NCBI RefSeq assembly: GCF_001027105.1
Contig: NZ_CP011526.1
Span: forward strand, 1-64,000
Origin: Staphylococcus aureus
GTDB lineage: Bacteria > Bacillota > Bacilli > Staphylococcales > Staphylococcaceae
Direction: 5' to 3'
DNA length: 64,000 nt
Shown: positions 14,749-24,951 of the stretch, piece by piece
Numbering within the stretch: position 1 is the stretch's first letter
Layout of the letters: each line of letters opens with the position of its first letter
Program-made: the position numbers and the translations under genes
The notes under the pieces: generated by a model
Databases searched by the model: none
Told to the model about the DNA's origin: nothing
The model's input: only the letters and a program-made list of their open reading frames with translations

Positions 14749-15444
14749 ATGACAACACATTTAAGTTTTAGACAAGGCGTGCAAGAGTGTATCCCAACAT
14801 TATTGGGTTATGCCGGTGTTGGTATTTCATTTGGTATTGTGGCTTCGTCTCAAAACTTTAGTATTTTAGAAATTGTCTTGTTATGTCTTGTTATATATGC
14901 CGGTGCTGCGCAATTTATTATGTGCGCGTTGTTTATAGCAGGTACACCTATATCAGCGATTGTACTAACTGTATTTATCGTAAATTCAAGAATGTTCCTT
15001 TTAAGTATGTCGCTTGCACCAAACTTCAAGACATATGGGTTTTGGAACCGTGTTGGATTAGGTTCATTAGTAACTGACGAAACGTTTGGCGTCGCCATTA
15101 CACCTTATTTAAAAGGAGAAGCTATCAATGATCGTTGGATGCATGGTCTTAACATCACAGCATATTTATTTTGGGCAATTTCATGTGTAGCTGGGGCTTT
15201 ATTTGGCGAATATATCTCAAATCCGCAAACGCTAGGGTTAGATTTTGCTATCACGGCTATGTTTATCTTTTTGGCCATTGCGCAATTTGAATCAATTACT
15301 AAATCGCGATTAAGAATTTACATAGTACTCATTATTGCCGTCATAGTAATGATGTTATCGCTAAGTATGTTTATGCCTTCATATCTAGCAATATTAATTG
15401 CAGCCACAATTTCAGCAGCGTTAGGAGTGATGATGGAACAATGA
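14749..15444 (+). CDS. azlC: AzlC-family branched-chain amino acid exporter, large subunit
   Basis: Polytopic inner-membrane protein of the AzlC/LIV-E family; with AzlD it exports branched-chain amino acids or analogues. The 231 residues contain several hydrophobic helices and the family motif YAGAAQFIM in the second helix. I chose ATG 14749 because AAGGAGG is 8-10 bases upstream; the in-frame GTG at 14728 precedes the ribosome site. Its stop overlaps the azlD start (ATGATAA), which indicates translational coupling in a two-subunit exporter. The exact substrate is inferred from family. Confidence 0.88.
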   Translation: MTTHLSFRQGVQECIPTLLGYAGVGISFGIVASSQNFSILEIVLLCLVIYAGAAQFIMCALFIAGTPISAIVLTVFIVNSRMFLLSMSLAPNFKTYGFWNRVGLGSLVTDETFGVAITPYLKGEAINDRWMHGLNITAYLFWAISCVAGALFGEYISNPQTLGLDFAITAMFIFLAIAQFESITKSRLRIYIVLIIAVIVMMLSLSMFMPSYLAILIAATISAALGVMMEQ

Positions 15445-15770
15445 TAACTCATATGAACATGTTAATACTTATTTTATTGTGTGGTATCGTAACGCTATTA
15501 ATTCGAATTATACCTTTTATCATGATTTCAAAAGTGCAATTGCCTGATGTCGTGGTTCGATGGCTATCATTTATCCCAATCACACTATTTACGGCACTTG
15601 TCATTGACAGCATTATTCAACAGACGCCTCATGGTGAGGGGTATACATTAAACATCCCTTACATTATCGCGCTCATTCCGACGGTTATTTTATCTATAAT
15701 CACGCGTAGTTTAACTATTACAATTATTAGTGGGATTGTTATCATGGCAGCATTACGATTTTTCTTTTAA
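15441..15770 (+). CDS. azlD: AzlD-family branched-chain amino acid exporter, small subunit
   Basis: A 109-residue membrane protein with about three to four helices; it begins with a hydrophobic helix and the LIRIIPFIM segment typical of AzlD. It pairs with AzlC, whose stop codon overlaps its start. No signal or soluble domain is present. The alternative Met at codon 5 would remove the overlap and is less likely. Confidence 0.85.
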   Translation: MITHMNMLILILLCGIVTLLIRIIPFIMISKVQLPDVVVRWLSFIPITLFTALVIDSIIQQTPHGEGYTLNIPYIIALIPTVILSIITRSLTITIISGIVIMAALRFFF

Positions 15771-15818
15771 AAATAACTGAAAATCATTGAACAGATATTT
15801 AAACTTAGGTAAACTGTT

Positions 15819-15840
15819 AGTAATCAGAAAATTCTGATAT
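15819..15840 (+). promoter_or_regulatory. CodY-like palindrome upstream of metX leader
   Basis: AGTAATCAGAAAATT (15819-15833) matches 12 of 15 positions of the CodY box AATTTTCWGAAAATT, within a perfect 16-bp palindrome ATCAGAAAATTCTGAT (15823-15838). Methionine genes in S. aureus are known CodY targets, so regulation of metX by both CodY and SAM is plausible. Confidence 0.45.
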
Positions 15841-15975
15841 ACAAATCGTCTATGTTAAGATTGGGAATCGTGTATACGTAAGCGATTTGGCTAACGCATG
15901 ACAATGATAACAACATTTTAAATGATAAAAGTAATTCATCACTGAATCTCAACTAACACATAACAATTTCATATT

Positions 15976-16072
15976 TCTTATTGTGAGAAGTTGAGGGACT
16001 TGGCCCTGTGATACTTCAGCAACCGACTTTATAGCACGGTGCTAAAACCAACGAGTTACTCGAATGATAAGT
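15976..16072 (+). ncRNA. SAM-I (S-box) riboswitch upstream of metX
   Basis: The conserved S-box core is present: GAGGGACTTGGCCC, then the CAGCAACC segment, the hairpin GCACGGTGC with its AAAACCAAC tail, and the closing helix CTTAT (15977-15981) with ATAAG (16067-16071). It binds S-adenosylmethionine and would end transcription at the adjoining terminator when SAM is abundant. Confidence 0.93.
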
Positions 16073-16078
16073 ATAAAG

Positions 16079-16117
16079 ACTTCTTACTTTTCAATAGGGT
16101 GAGAAGTTTTTTTGTTT
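16079..16117 (+). terminator. Riboswitch-controlled terminator before metX
   Basis: ACTTCTTAC (16079-16087) and GTGAGAAGT (16099-16107) form a stem followed by seven or more T. It overlaps the expression platform of the SAM riboswitch and ends about 16 bases before the metX start. Confidence 0.85.
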
Positions 16118-16132
16118 AAGGAGGAAAGAACA

Positions 16133-17101
16133 ATGACAAATTACACAGTAGATACTTTAAATTTAGGGGAATTTATTACAGAATCTGGGGAAGTCATAGA
16201 TAACTTGCGTTTGAGATATGAGCATGTCGGTTATCATGGACAACCATTAGTTGTAGTTTGTCATGCATTAACTGGCAATCATTTAACATATGGAACAGAT
16301 GATTATCCGGGTTGGTGGCGAGAAATTATTGATGGGGGATATATACCCATTCACGATTATCAATTTTTAACATTTGATGTTATTGGTAGTCCTTTCGGTT
16401 CAAGTTCACCTTTAAACGACCCTCATTTTCCTAAAAAATTAACATTAAGAGATATAGTCAGAGCGAATGAACGAGGTATACAAGCCCTTGGTTATGATAA
16501 GATTAATATTTTAATAGGGGGAAGTCTTGGAGGTATGCAAGCAATGGAACTACTCTACAATCAACAGTTTGAAGTAGATAAAGCCATTATCCTTGCTGCA
16601 ACAAGTCGAACATCATCTTATAGTAGAGCTTTCAATGAAATTGCAAGGCAAGCCATTCATCTTGGTGGTAAGGAAGGTCTAAGTATTGCACGCCAATTAG
16701 GTTTTTTGACATATCGATCATCAAAAAGTTATGATGAACGTTTCACGCCGGATGAAGTAGTCGCATACCAACAACATCAAGGTAATAAATTTAAAGAACA
16801 TTTTGATTTGAATTGTTATCTGACACTGCTAGATGTATTGGATAGTCACAACATTGACCGAGGTCGCACAGACGTAACGCATGTTTTTAAAAATTTAGAA
16901 ACAAAAGTGTTAACGATGGGGTTCATAGATGATTTGCTATATCCGGATGATCAAGTTCGTGCATTAGGTGAACGTTTTAAATATCATCGTCATTTCTTCG
17001 TGCCTGATAATGTTGGGCATGATGGATTCCTACTAAACTTTAGTACCTGGGCACCTAACTTATATCATTTCTTAAATTTAAAGCATTTTAAGCGTAAGTA
17101 A
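16133..17101 (+). CDS. metX: Homoserine O-acetyltransferase family alpha/beta hydrolase
   Basis: The predicted reaction is acylation of homoserine, the entry step of methionine synthesis. The 322-residue alpha/beta hydrolase has its nucleophile Ser131 in IGGSLGGMQ, with the catalytic acid likely in the IDDLLYPDDQ segment and the His in NVGHDGF. I chose ATG 16133 because AAGGAGG precedes it; an upstream in-frame start would lie in the terminator. Control by the SAM riboswitch supports a methionine role. Whether the donor is acetyl- or succinyl-CoA cannot be told from sequence alone. Confidence 0.92.
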   Translation: MTNYTVDTLNLGEFITESGEVIDNLRLRYEHVGYHGQPLVVVCHALTGNHLTYGTDDYPGWWREIIDGGYIPIHDYQFLTFDVIGSPFGSSSPLNDPHFPKKLTLRDIVRANERGIQALGYDKINILIGGSLGGMQAMELLYNQQFEVDKAIILAATSRTSSYSRAFNEIARQAIHLGGKEGLSIARQLGFLTYRSSKSYDERFTPDEVVAYQQHQGNKFKEHFDLNCYLTLLDVLDSHNIDRGRTDVTHVFKNLETKVLTMGFIDDLLYPDDQVRALGERFKYHRHFFVPDNVGHDGFLLNFSTWAPNLYHFLNLKHFKRK

Positions 17102-17406
17102 TAATATATATTTTCAAAGAATGAAGCCACTAAATCACAGTTATCATATTCAAAAACATCTAGAGTACATGAGAGTGGAAATGTATTGTAAATCTAAATC
17201 AAGCTTGATTGCTATGTAGTGGGATTAAATAATCATGTTGAAAATGAAAGCACACAAAAGCGATTCAAATGAGTATGTTAATTACTTATAAAACATGAAA
17301 GTTATTATTCAATTAAATGAAATAGAAGCATACAATCTATAAATTGTTAATTTTCATTAAAGAGGTTAAAATAATAGCTATAGTTAAAAATATGGGAGTG
17401 GCTTAT
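17102..17406. other. Intergenic region after metX
   Basis: About 300 bases, AT-rich, with no gene or clear terminator. A promoter for the DUF2232-gdpP-rplI group probably lies in the second half, but no convincing -35/-10 pair stands out. Confidence 0.3.
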
Positions 17407-18330
17407 GTGTTTTCAAAAATACAACCTAAAGCAACAATAATTGCAACGATTGCGTTGGTATTTGTCGCTTTAGCTTTATATCTAGTGCCTGGTTTAGGAC
17501 TAATATTTGCATTATTTGCAACCATACCAGGTATCGTTTTATGGAATAAATCAATACAATCTTTCGGGATTAGTGCACTTATTACAGTAATTATAACAAC
17601 TGTTTTAGGTAATACTTTCGTTTTAAGTGCCATCATATTAGTCTTAATTGCAAGTTTAATTATTGGTCAATTGCTCAAAGAAAGAACGTCTAAAGAAAGA
17701 ATATTATACGTAACAACAGTAGCGATGAGCTTAATTTCATTAATCGCTTTTATGTTACTACAAACATTCGGAAGGATTCCACCATCAGCGAGCATAGTAA
17801 AACCTTTCAAGCAAACATTACATGAAGCGATTACGATGAGCGGTGCCGATGCGAATATGACCCAAATATTAGAAGAAGGGTTTAGACAAGCGACCGTTCA
17901 ATTACCAGGTTTCATCATTATCATTACATTTTTAATCGTCTTAATTAACTTAATCGTTACATTTCCGATTTTACGAAAATTTAAAATCGCTACACCTGTA
18001 TTTAAGCCACTTTTCGCGTGGCAAATGAGCGGTATTTTATTATGGATATACATTATTGTTATCATATGTTTATTATTTACAGGTCAACCGAGTGTGTTCC
18101 AGAGCATTCTTTTAAACTTCCAACTTGTGTTATCATTAGTAATGTATATTCAAGGTTTAAGTGTTATTCATTTCTTTGGTAAAGCGAAAGGTTTGCCGAA
18201 TGCAGTAACGATTTTACTATTGGTTATCGGTACAATACTGACACCTACGACACATATTGTAGGACTACTTGGTGTTATCGATTTAAGTTTGAATTTGAAG
18301 CGAATCATGAAAAATAATTCTAAAAAGTGA
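17407..18330 (+). CDS. DUF2232 (YybS-like) integral membrane protein
   Basis: A polytopic membrane protein of the YybS/DUF2232 family, with roughly eight hydrophobic helices and few charged residues; function unknown. I chose GTG 17407 (308 residues), preceded by GGGAGTGG. An in-frame ATG at 17392 is the alternative. It is followed immediately by gdpP and then rplI, an order conserved across Bacillota, so it is likely cotranscribed with them. Family members may act as the membrane part of an ECF-type or regulatory system, but this is not established. Confidence 0.85.
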   Translation: MFSKIQPKATIIATIALVFVALALYLVPGLGLIFALFATIPGIVLWNKSIQSFGISALITVIITTVLGNTFVLSAIILVLIASLIIGQLLKERTSKERILYVTTVAMSLISLIAFMLLQTFGRIPPSASIVKPFKQTLHEAITMSGADANMTQILEEGFRQATVQLPGFIIIITFLIVLINLIVTFPILRKFKIATPVFKPLFAWQMSGILLWIYIIVIICLLFTGQPSVFQSILLNFQLVLSLVMYIQGLSVIHFFGKAKGLPNAVTILLLVIGTILTPTTHIVGLLGVIDLSLNLKRIMKNNSKK

Positions 18331-18344
18331 ATAGAGGTGGAATA

Positions 18345-20312
18345 ATGAATCGGCAGTCCACTAAGAAAGCTTTACTAATACCATTTGTCATCATGATCAT
18401 CACAGCAATTGTTTTAATGGGTGTATGGTTTATCTTTAATAGTCTTATAGCACTAATTGCATCTATCGTTCTTGTCGTGATGATTATTGTTAGCATCATT
18501 TTATTCAGACAAGCTTTAATGAAAATGGATAGTTATGTAGATGGTTTGAGTGCTCAAATTTCAACAACAAATAATAAAGCAATCAAACATTTACCAATTG
18601 GTATCATTGTTTTAGATGAAAATGATCACATCGAATGGGTTAACCAATTTATGACAGATCATATGGAAGCGAATGTCATTTCTGAATCTGTAAATGAAGT
18701 ATTTCCAAACATTTTAAAGCAATTAGATAGAGTGAAATCCGTTGAAATAGAATATAATCAGTATCATTTCCAAGTACGTTATTCTGAGAATGATCACTGC
18801 CTCTATTTCTTTGATATAACTGAACAAGTACAAACAAATGAACTATATGAAAATTCTAAACCAATCATTGCGACATTATTTTTAGATAACTACGATGAGA
18901 TTACGCAAAATATGAATGATACGCAGCGTTCGGAAATCAACTCAATGGTAACGCGTGTCATTAGTCGATGGGCAACTGAGTATAATATATTTTTCAAAAG
19001 ATACAGTTCCGATCAATTCGTAGCCTATTTAAATCAAAAAATATTAGCTGACTTAGAAGAATCTAAATTTGATATCTTGAGTCAATTACGTGAAAAAAGT
19101 GTTGGTTATCGTGCCCAATTAACATTAAGTATCGGTGTTGGTGAAGGTACTGAAAATTTAATCGACTTAGGTGAATTATCACAATCAGGCCTAGACTTAG
19201 CATTAGGACGCGGTGGCGACCAAGTTGCAATTAAAAGTATTAATGGTAATGTGCGTTTCTATGGCGGTAAGACTGACCCGATGGAGAAACGTACTCGTGT
19301 AAGAGCACGTGTGATCTCACATGCGTTAAAAGATATCCTTGCAGAGGGTGACAAAGTCATTATCATGGGACATAAACGTCCTGACTTAGATGCAATTGGT
19401 GCAGCAATCGGTGTGTCTAGATTTGCAATGATGAATAATTTAGAAGCATACATCGTATTAAATGAGACTGACATTGATCCAACATTACGACGCGTGATGA
19501 ACGAAATAGATAAAAAGCCAGAGTTAAGAGAGCGATTTATTACATCAGATGATGCTTGGGATATGATGACATCTAAGACAACCGTAGTGATTGTTGATAC
19601 GCATAAACCGGAACTGGTTTTAGATGAAAATGTCTTAAATAAAGCAAACCGTAAAGTTGTTATCGATCATCATAGACGTGGTGAAAGCTTCATCTCTAAT
19701 CCATTGTTGATATATATGGAACCATACGCAAGTTCGACAGCTGAATTGGTAACAGAGTTACTGGAATATCAACCAACAGAACAACGTTTAACACGTCTTG
19801 AATCAACAGTGATGTATGCAGGTATTATTGTAGATACAAGAAACTTTACATTACGAACAGGATCAAGAACATTCGATGCAGCGAGTTATTTACGTGCACA
19901 TGGTGCAGATACGATTTTAACGCAACATTTCTTAAAAGATGATGTGGATACTTACATTAATCGATCTGAATTAATTCGAACTGTAAAAGTTGAAGATAAT
20001 GGCATAGCCATTGCGCATGGTTCAGACGATAAAATTTATCATCCAGTAACAGTTGCACAAGCAGCAGATGAACTGTTAAGTTTAGAAGGTATTGAAGCAT
20101 CATATGTTGTTGCGAGACGTGAAGATAATCTGATTGGTATATCTGCGCGTTCACTCGGTTCAGTAAATGTCCAGTTAACAATGGAAGCACTTGGTGGCGG
20201 TGGACATTTAACCAATGCGGCAACACAACTTAAAGGTGTGACAGTCGAAGAGGCGATAGCACAATTACAACAAGCAATTACAGAACAATTAAGTAGGAGT
20301 GAAGATGCATGA
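18345..20312 (+). CDS. gdpP: Cyclic-di-AMP phosphodiesterase GdpP
   Basis: Membrane-bound phosphodiesterase that cleaves c-di-AMP to pApA and so sets cell-wall and osmotic homeostasis. The 655 residues are full length. Two transmembrane helices lie in about 8-55. A PAS-like domain follows, then a degenerate GGDEF domain with SSDQF in place of GGDEF. The DHH domain shows [14 protein letters not shown] and VIDHHRRGE, and the DHHA1 end shows [13 protein letters not shown] 18345 follows AGAGGTGG. Loss of function is known to raise beta-lactam tolerance; this copy looks intact. Confidence 0.96.
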
Positions 20313-20755
20313 AAGTAATTTTTACACAAGATGTTAAAGGTAAAGGTAAAAAAGGTGAAGTTAAAGAAGTACCAGTAGGTTATGCAAATAACTTCTTATT
20401 GAAAAAGAATTATGCTGTAGAAGCAACACCAGGTAACCTTAAACAATTAGAGTTACAGAAAAAACGTGCAAAACAAGAACGCCAACAAGAAATTGAAGAT
20501 GCTAAAGCATTAAAAGAAACGTTATCAAACATTGAAGTTGAAGTATCAGCAAAAACTGGTGAAGGTGGTAAATTGTTTGGGTCAGTAAGTACAAAACAAA
20601 TTGCCGAAGCACTAAAAGCACAACATGATATTAAAATTGATAAACGTAAAATGGATTTACCAAATGGAATTCATTCCCTAGGATATACGAATGTACCTGT
20701 TAAATTAGATAAAGAAGTTGAAGGTACAATTCGCGTACACACAGTTGAACAATAA
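20309..20755 (+). CDS. rplI: 50S ribosomal protein L9
   Basis: Elongated protein of the large subunit at the L1 stalk base. The 148 residues show the start [20 protein letters not shown] with the L9 signature, the long connecting helix, and a C-terminal domain. Its ATG overlaps the gdpP stop (ATGA), so the two are translationally coupled. It is followed 31 bases later by the dnaC helicase gene, the usual order. Confidence 0.98.
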
Positions 20756-20786
20756 AGTTGGATTGAAATAAGAGGTGTAACCATTC

Positions 20787-22187
20787 ATGGATAGAATGTA
20801 TGAGCAAAATCAAATGCCGCATAACAATGAAGCTGAACAGTCTGTCTTAGGTTCAATTATTATAGATCCAGAATTGATTAATACTACTCAGGAAGTTTTG
20901 CTTCCTGAGTCGTTTTATAGGGGTGCCCATCAACATATTTTCCGTGCAATGATGCACTTAAATGAAGATAATAAAGAAATTGATGTTGTAACATTGATGG
21001 ATCAATTATCGACGGAAGGTACGTTGAATGAAGCGGGTGGCCCGCAATATCTTGCAGAGTTATCTACAAATGTACCAACGACGCGAAATGTTCAGTATTA
21101 TACTGATATCGTTTCTAAGCATGCATTAAAACGTAGATTGATTCAAACTGCAGATAGTATTGCCAATGATGGATATAATGATGAACTTGAACTAGATGCG
21201 ATTTTAAGTGATGCAGAACGTCGAATTTTAGAGCTATCATCTTCTCGTGAAAGCGATGGCTTTAAAGACATTCGAGACGTCTTAGGACAAGTGTATGAAA
21301 CAGCTGAAGAGCTTGATCAAAATAGTGGTCAAACACCAGGTATACCTACAGGATATCGAGATTTAGACCAAATGACAGCAGGGTTCAACCGAAATGATTT
21401 AATTATCCTTGCAGCGCGTCCATCTGTAGGTAAGACTGCGTTCGCACTTAATATTGCACAAAAAGTTGCAACGCATGAAGATATGTATACAGTTGGTATT
21501 TTCTCGCTAGAGATGGGTGCTGATCAGTTAGCCACACGTATGATTTGTAGTTCTGGAAATGTTGACTCAAACCGCTTAAGAACGGGTACTATGACTGAGG
21601 AAGATTGGAGTCGTTTTACTATAGCGGTAGGTAAATTATCACGTACGAAGATTTTTATTGATGATACACCGGGTATTCGAATTAATGATTTACGTTCTAA
21701 ATGTCGTCGATTAAAGCAAGAACATGGCTTAGACATGATTGTGATTGACTACTTACAGTTGATTCAAGGTAGTGGTTCACGTGCGTCCGATAACAGACAA
21801 CAGGAAGTTTCTGAAATCTCTCGTACATTAAAAGCATTAGCCCGTGAATTAAAATGTCCAGTTATCGCATTAAGTCAGTTATCTCGTGGTGTTGAACAAC
21901 GACAAGATAAACGTCCAATGATGAGTGATATTCGTGAATCTGGTTCGATTGAGCAAGATGCCGATATCGTTGCATTCTTATACCGTGATGATTACTATAA
22001 CCGTGGCGGCGATGAAGATGATGACGATGATGGTGGTTTCGAGCCACAAACGAATGATGAAAACGGTGAAATTGAAATTATCATTGCTAAGCAACGTAAC
22101 GGTCCAACAGGCACAGTTAAGTTACATTTTATGAAACAATATAATAAATTTACCGATATCGATTATGCACATGCAGATATGATGTAA
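20787..22187 (+). CDS. dnaC: Replicative DNA helicase DnaC (DnaB family)
   Basis: Hexameric helicase that unwinds DNA at the fork; it is named DnaC in Bacillus and Staphylococcus but belongs to the DnaB family. The N-terminal domain is followed by a RecA-like domain with Walker A ARPSVGKTAFA near residue 210 and Walker B IVIDYLQLI near 317. The arginine-finger region is ELSRGVEQR-like. An Asp-rich insertion (DEDDDDDGG near 412-420) lies in the C-terminal part. The 466 residues are normal. A terminator follows. Confidence 0.97.
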   Translation: MDRMYEQNQMPHNNEAEQSVLGSIIIDPELINTTQEVLLPESFYRGAHQHIFRAMMHLNEDNKEIDVVTLMDQLSTEGTLNEAGGPQYLAELSTNVPTTRNVQYYTDIVSKHALKRRLIQTADSIANDGYNDELELDAILSDAERRILELSSSRESDGFKDIRDVLGQVYETAEELDQNSGQTPGIPTGYRDLDQMTAGFNRNDLIILAARPSVGKTAFALNIAQKVATHEDMYTVGIFSLEMGADQLATRMICSSGNVDSNRLRTGTMTEEDWSRFTIAVGKLSRTKIFIDDTPGIRINDLRSKCRRLKQEHGLDMIVIDYLQLIQGSGSRASDNRQQEVSEISRTLKALARELKCPVIALSQLSRGVEQRQDKRPMMSDIRESGSIEQDADIVAFLYRDDYYNRGGDEDDDDDGGFEPQTNDENGEIEIIIAKQRNGPTGTVKLHFMKQYNKFTDIDYAHADMM

Positions 22188-22197
22188 AAAAGTTTTT

Positions 22198-22242
22198 CCG
22201 TACAATAATCATTAAGATGATAAAATTGTACGGTTTTTATTT
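22198..22242 (+). terminator. Terminator after dnaC
   Basis: CCGTACAA (22198-22205) and TTGTACGG (22226-22233) are followed by a T-rich run. Confidence 0.8.
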
Positions 22243-22372
22243 TGTTCTGAACGGGTTGATATATGTTAAGTTTGTGTATTGAAAGTGATAAATTAGTACT
22301 GTCAACGCCTCTGTTAAAGGGTTTTTAGGACGTTGAAAACGATTTGTTAAAATGATTTTTCTTTTAAAAAGG

Positions 22373-22392
22373 CCGAAAATCAATGTTCGATT
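22373..22392. promoter_or_regulatory. Possible PurR operator before purA
   Basis: CCGAAAAT and ATGTTCGA form an imperfect inverted pair of PurBox-like half sites about 75 bases before purA. The second half, read on the other strand as TCGAACAT, fits the PurBox core. PurR control of purA is known in S. aureus; the exact site here is my estimate. Confidence 0.35.
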
Positions 22393-22464
22393 TTTATTTG
22401 CATTATGGTCTCGATATTGGTAGAATATCAAATGGTTAAATGAGAAAAACTTGGAGGTGCTCAC

Positions 22465-23748
22465 ATGTCATCAATCGTAGTAGTTGGGACACAATGGGGA
22501 GACGAAGGAAAAGGAAAAATAACGGATTTCTTGGCAGAACAGTCAGATGTTATCGCGCGTTTTTCAGGTGGTAATAATGCAGGCCATACCATTCAATTTG
22601 GCGGAGAAACATATAAATTACATTTAGTACCATCTGGTATCTTTTACAAAGACAAATTAGCGGTAATCGGTAACGGAGTCGTTGTTGATCCAGTTGCACT
22701 ATTGAAAGAATTAGACGGATTAAATGAACGTGGCATTCCTACAAGTAATTTACGTATATCTAATCGTGCGCAAGTGATTTTACCATATCACTTAGCACAA
22801 GATGAATATGAAGAACGTTTACGTGGTGACAATAAGATTGGTACAACTAAAAAAGGTATCGGTCCAGCATATGTAGACAAAGTTCAACGTATCGGTATTC
22901 GTATGGCAGATTTACTTGAAAAAGAAACATTCGAAAGATTATTAAAATCAAACATTGAATATAAACAAGCATATTTCAAAGGTATGTTTAACGAAACATG
23001 TCCATCATTTGATGATATCTTTGAAGAATATTATGCAGCAGGTCAACGTCTAAAAGAATTTGTAACAGACACATCAAAAATCTTAGACGATGCATTTGTA
23101 GCAGATGAAAAGGTACTTTTCGAAGGTGCGCAAGGTGTAATGTTAGATATCGACCATGGTACATATCCATTCGTTACATCAAGTAATCCAATTGCAGGTA
23201 ACGTTACTGTTGGTACAGGTGTAGGTCCTACATTCGTTTCAAAGGTAATTGGTGTATGTAAAGCTTATACATCACGTGTTGGTGATGGTCCATTCCCTAC
23301 TGAATTATTCGATGAAGATGGACATCATATTAGAGAGGTTGGTCGTGAATACGGTACAACAACAGGACGTCCACGTCGTGTAGGTTGGTTTGATTCAGTT
23401 GTATTACGTCACTCTCGTCGTGTAAGTGGTATTACAGATTTATCTATTAACTCAATCGATGTTTTAACAGGCCTAGACACAGTGAAAATCTGTACAGCTT
23501 ATGAATTAGACGGTAAAGAAATTACTGAGTACCCAGCAAACTTAGATCAATTAAAACGTTGTAAACCAATCTTTGAAGAGTTACCAGGTTGGACAGAAGA
23601 CGTAACAAATGTGCGTACTTTAGAAGAATTACCTGAAAATGCACGTAAATATTTAGAGCGTATTTCAGAATTATGTAATGTACAAATTTCTATCTTCTCA
23701 GTTGGTCCAGATAGAGAACAAACAAACCTATTAAAAGAATTGTGGTAG
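22465..23748 (+). CDS. purA: Adenylosuccinate synthetase
   Basis: It joins IMP and aspartate with GTP to form adenylosuccinate, the first committed step to AMP. The 427 residues include the GTP loop GDEGKGK at 12-18 and the catalytic His41 in GNNAGHT. The active-site Asp is in WGDEG, and [13 protein letters not shown] is in the C-terminal half. The ATG follows TTGGAGGTG. It stands as a single gene with its own upstream region and terminator. Confidence 0.98.
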   Translation: MSSIVVVGTQWGDEGKGKITDFLAEQSDVIARFSGGNNAGHTIQFGGETYKLHLVPSGIFYKDKLAVIGNGVVVDPVALLKELDGLNERGIPTSNLRISNRAQVILPYHLAQDEYEERLRGDNKIGTTKKGIGPAYVDKVQRIGIRMADLLEKETFERLLKSNIEYKQAYFKGMFNETCPSFDDIFEEYYAAGQRLKEFVTDTSKILDDAFVADEKVLFEGAQGVMLDIDHGTYPFVTSSNPIAGNVTVGTGVGPTFVSKVIGVCKAYTSRVGDGPFPTELFDEDGHHIREVGREYGTTTGRPRRVGWFDSVVLRHSRRVSGITDLSINSIDVLTGLDTVKICTAYELDGKEITEYPANLDQLKRCKPIFEELPGWTEDVTNVRTLEELPENARKYLERISELCNVQISIFSVGPDREQTNLLKELW

Positions 23749-23786
23749 AACTTTATATAAGTCATACACAATGATTATAAATACAT

Positions 23787-23819
23787 GAGCCTTCTATCTT
23801 TATTGGTAGGAGGCTTTTG
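23787..23819 (+). terminator. Terminator after purA
   Basis: AGCCTTCTA and TAGGAGGCT (one G-T pair) are followed by TTTT. Confidence 0.75.
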
Positions 23820-24177
23820 TTATGCTTGCTTCTGTATCGATTCGATTATTTAGATAAAAAATACTAACGTAAAGGCGATATTTGCTAGTCATAATTTAGA
23901 AGATTAGATGATATTTAACGAAAATTAAGATGAAATACTTGAATGTAAGAAGTCTGATGTCGAAAATAGCTATTAAAATAGAGTAGACGTAAGTGTAAAT
24001 GAAAGCACCTAAAATAGAAAAATTTCAAAAATAGCGTAATTATTATAATAAATAGACTGCCAATAAAATGCAATTTTTCACTTATAACATTCTTCAAAAA
24101 ATAATAGCAAAATTATGTAAAAAATATCTTGTCATGGCAAGATTGGCTGTGCTATAATCTATCTTGTGCTTAAGAAC
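23820..24177. promoter_or_regulatory. AT-rich spacer with tRNA promoter
   Basis: No gene is seen in this stretch. Close to the tRNA there is a clear promoter: TTGTCA (24129-24134), an 18-base spacer, and TATAAT (24153-24158), about 20 bases before the tRNA-Glu 5' end. Confidence 0.7.
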
Positions 24178-24252
24178 GGCTCCTTGGTCAAGCGGTTAAG
24201 ACACCGCCCTTTCACGGCGGTAACACGGGTTCGAGTCCCGTAGGAGTCACCA
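24178..24252 (+). tRNA. tRNA-Glu (TTC)
   Basis: A full cloverleaf: acceptor GGCTCCT pairs with AGGAGTC (one G-T), the anticodon loop is CTTTCAC with anticodon TTC, and the T arm contains GGTTCGAGTCC. The 3' CCA is encoded. Glu-tRNA serves both translation and tetrapyrrole synthesis. Confidence 0.97.
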
Positions 24253-24259
24253 TTTTTTA

Positions 24260-24332
24260 GGTCTCGTAGTGTAGCGGTTAACACGCCTGCCTGTCACGCA
24301 GGAGATCGCGGGTTCGATTCCCGTCGAGACCG
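24260..24332 (+). tRNA. tRNA-Asp (GTC)
   Basis: Acceptor GGTCTCG pairs with CGAGACC; the anticodon loop CTGTCAC gives GTC; the T arm is GGTTCGATTCC. CCA is not encoded, unlike in the neighbouring tRNA-Glu. It is seven bases downstream of that tRNA and cotranscribed with it. Confidence 0.97.
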
Positions 24333-24335
24333 TAC

Positions 24336-24367
24336 AAATGCCTATCCAAGAGGATAGGCATTTTTTT
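24336..24367 (+). terminator. Terminator after the tRNA pair
   Basis: AAATGCCTATCC and GGATAGGCATTT with a four-base loop, then T7. Confidence 0.9.
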
Positions 24368-24951
24368 GCGTTTAATATTATATTAATAAAAGATATATGG
24401 ACGAATGATAATCATATTGATTTATCTGTTCGTCCATTTTCTTTAAAATGTATGAACCTCAAGTAACTTAGTGGTTGGATATGAAAGATAAACGTAGACA
24501 ATAAAATCTTTATTAGACGTACAAACATATGCTACTGTCAACATATTTCTTCGTTGTGATATGCCACCAGTCCTCCATAACATCAATTGTTAAAGTAACG
24601 AATAACGAATAATGATATTTATTTTCTGAGCAATGACGTGCAACTAGAAGTTGCCATTATCCTAATTTTATTATTGGAATAGAGACCTCATCATTGTGTT
24701 AAATATCATTGTCACAATCCGCCGTGAGAAACTAATAAAAAATAGTAATATATAAGTTTATATTGGAAAATAGAATTAATAGCTTATAAATGGTAAATTA
24801 TATAATAGGTTACTATACGTTATAAGACGGAAAATGCGCACAATAACAAAAATAGTAAGCGACATCCTGTGATTTTTTACACAAACATAAACGATAAAGA
24901 ACAAAAAATGATAAAATAATATTAATGATTTAAGAAAAGAGGTTTATGCAA
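24368..24951. other. Intergenic region before walR
   Basis: Nearly 600 bases without a supportable gene, AT-rich throughout. It must contain the walRKHIJ promoter; no single -35/-10 pair is convincing. I see no known riboswitch motif. A direct repeat AACGAATAACGAATAA occurs near 24597-24612. Confidence 0.4.
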
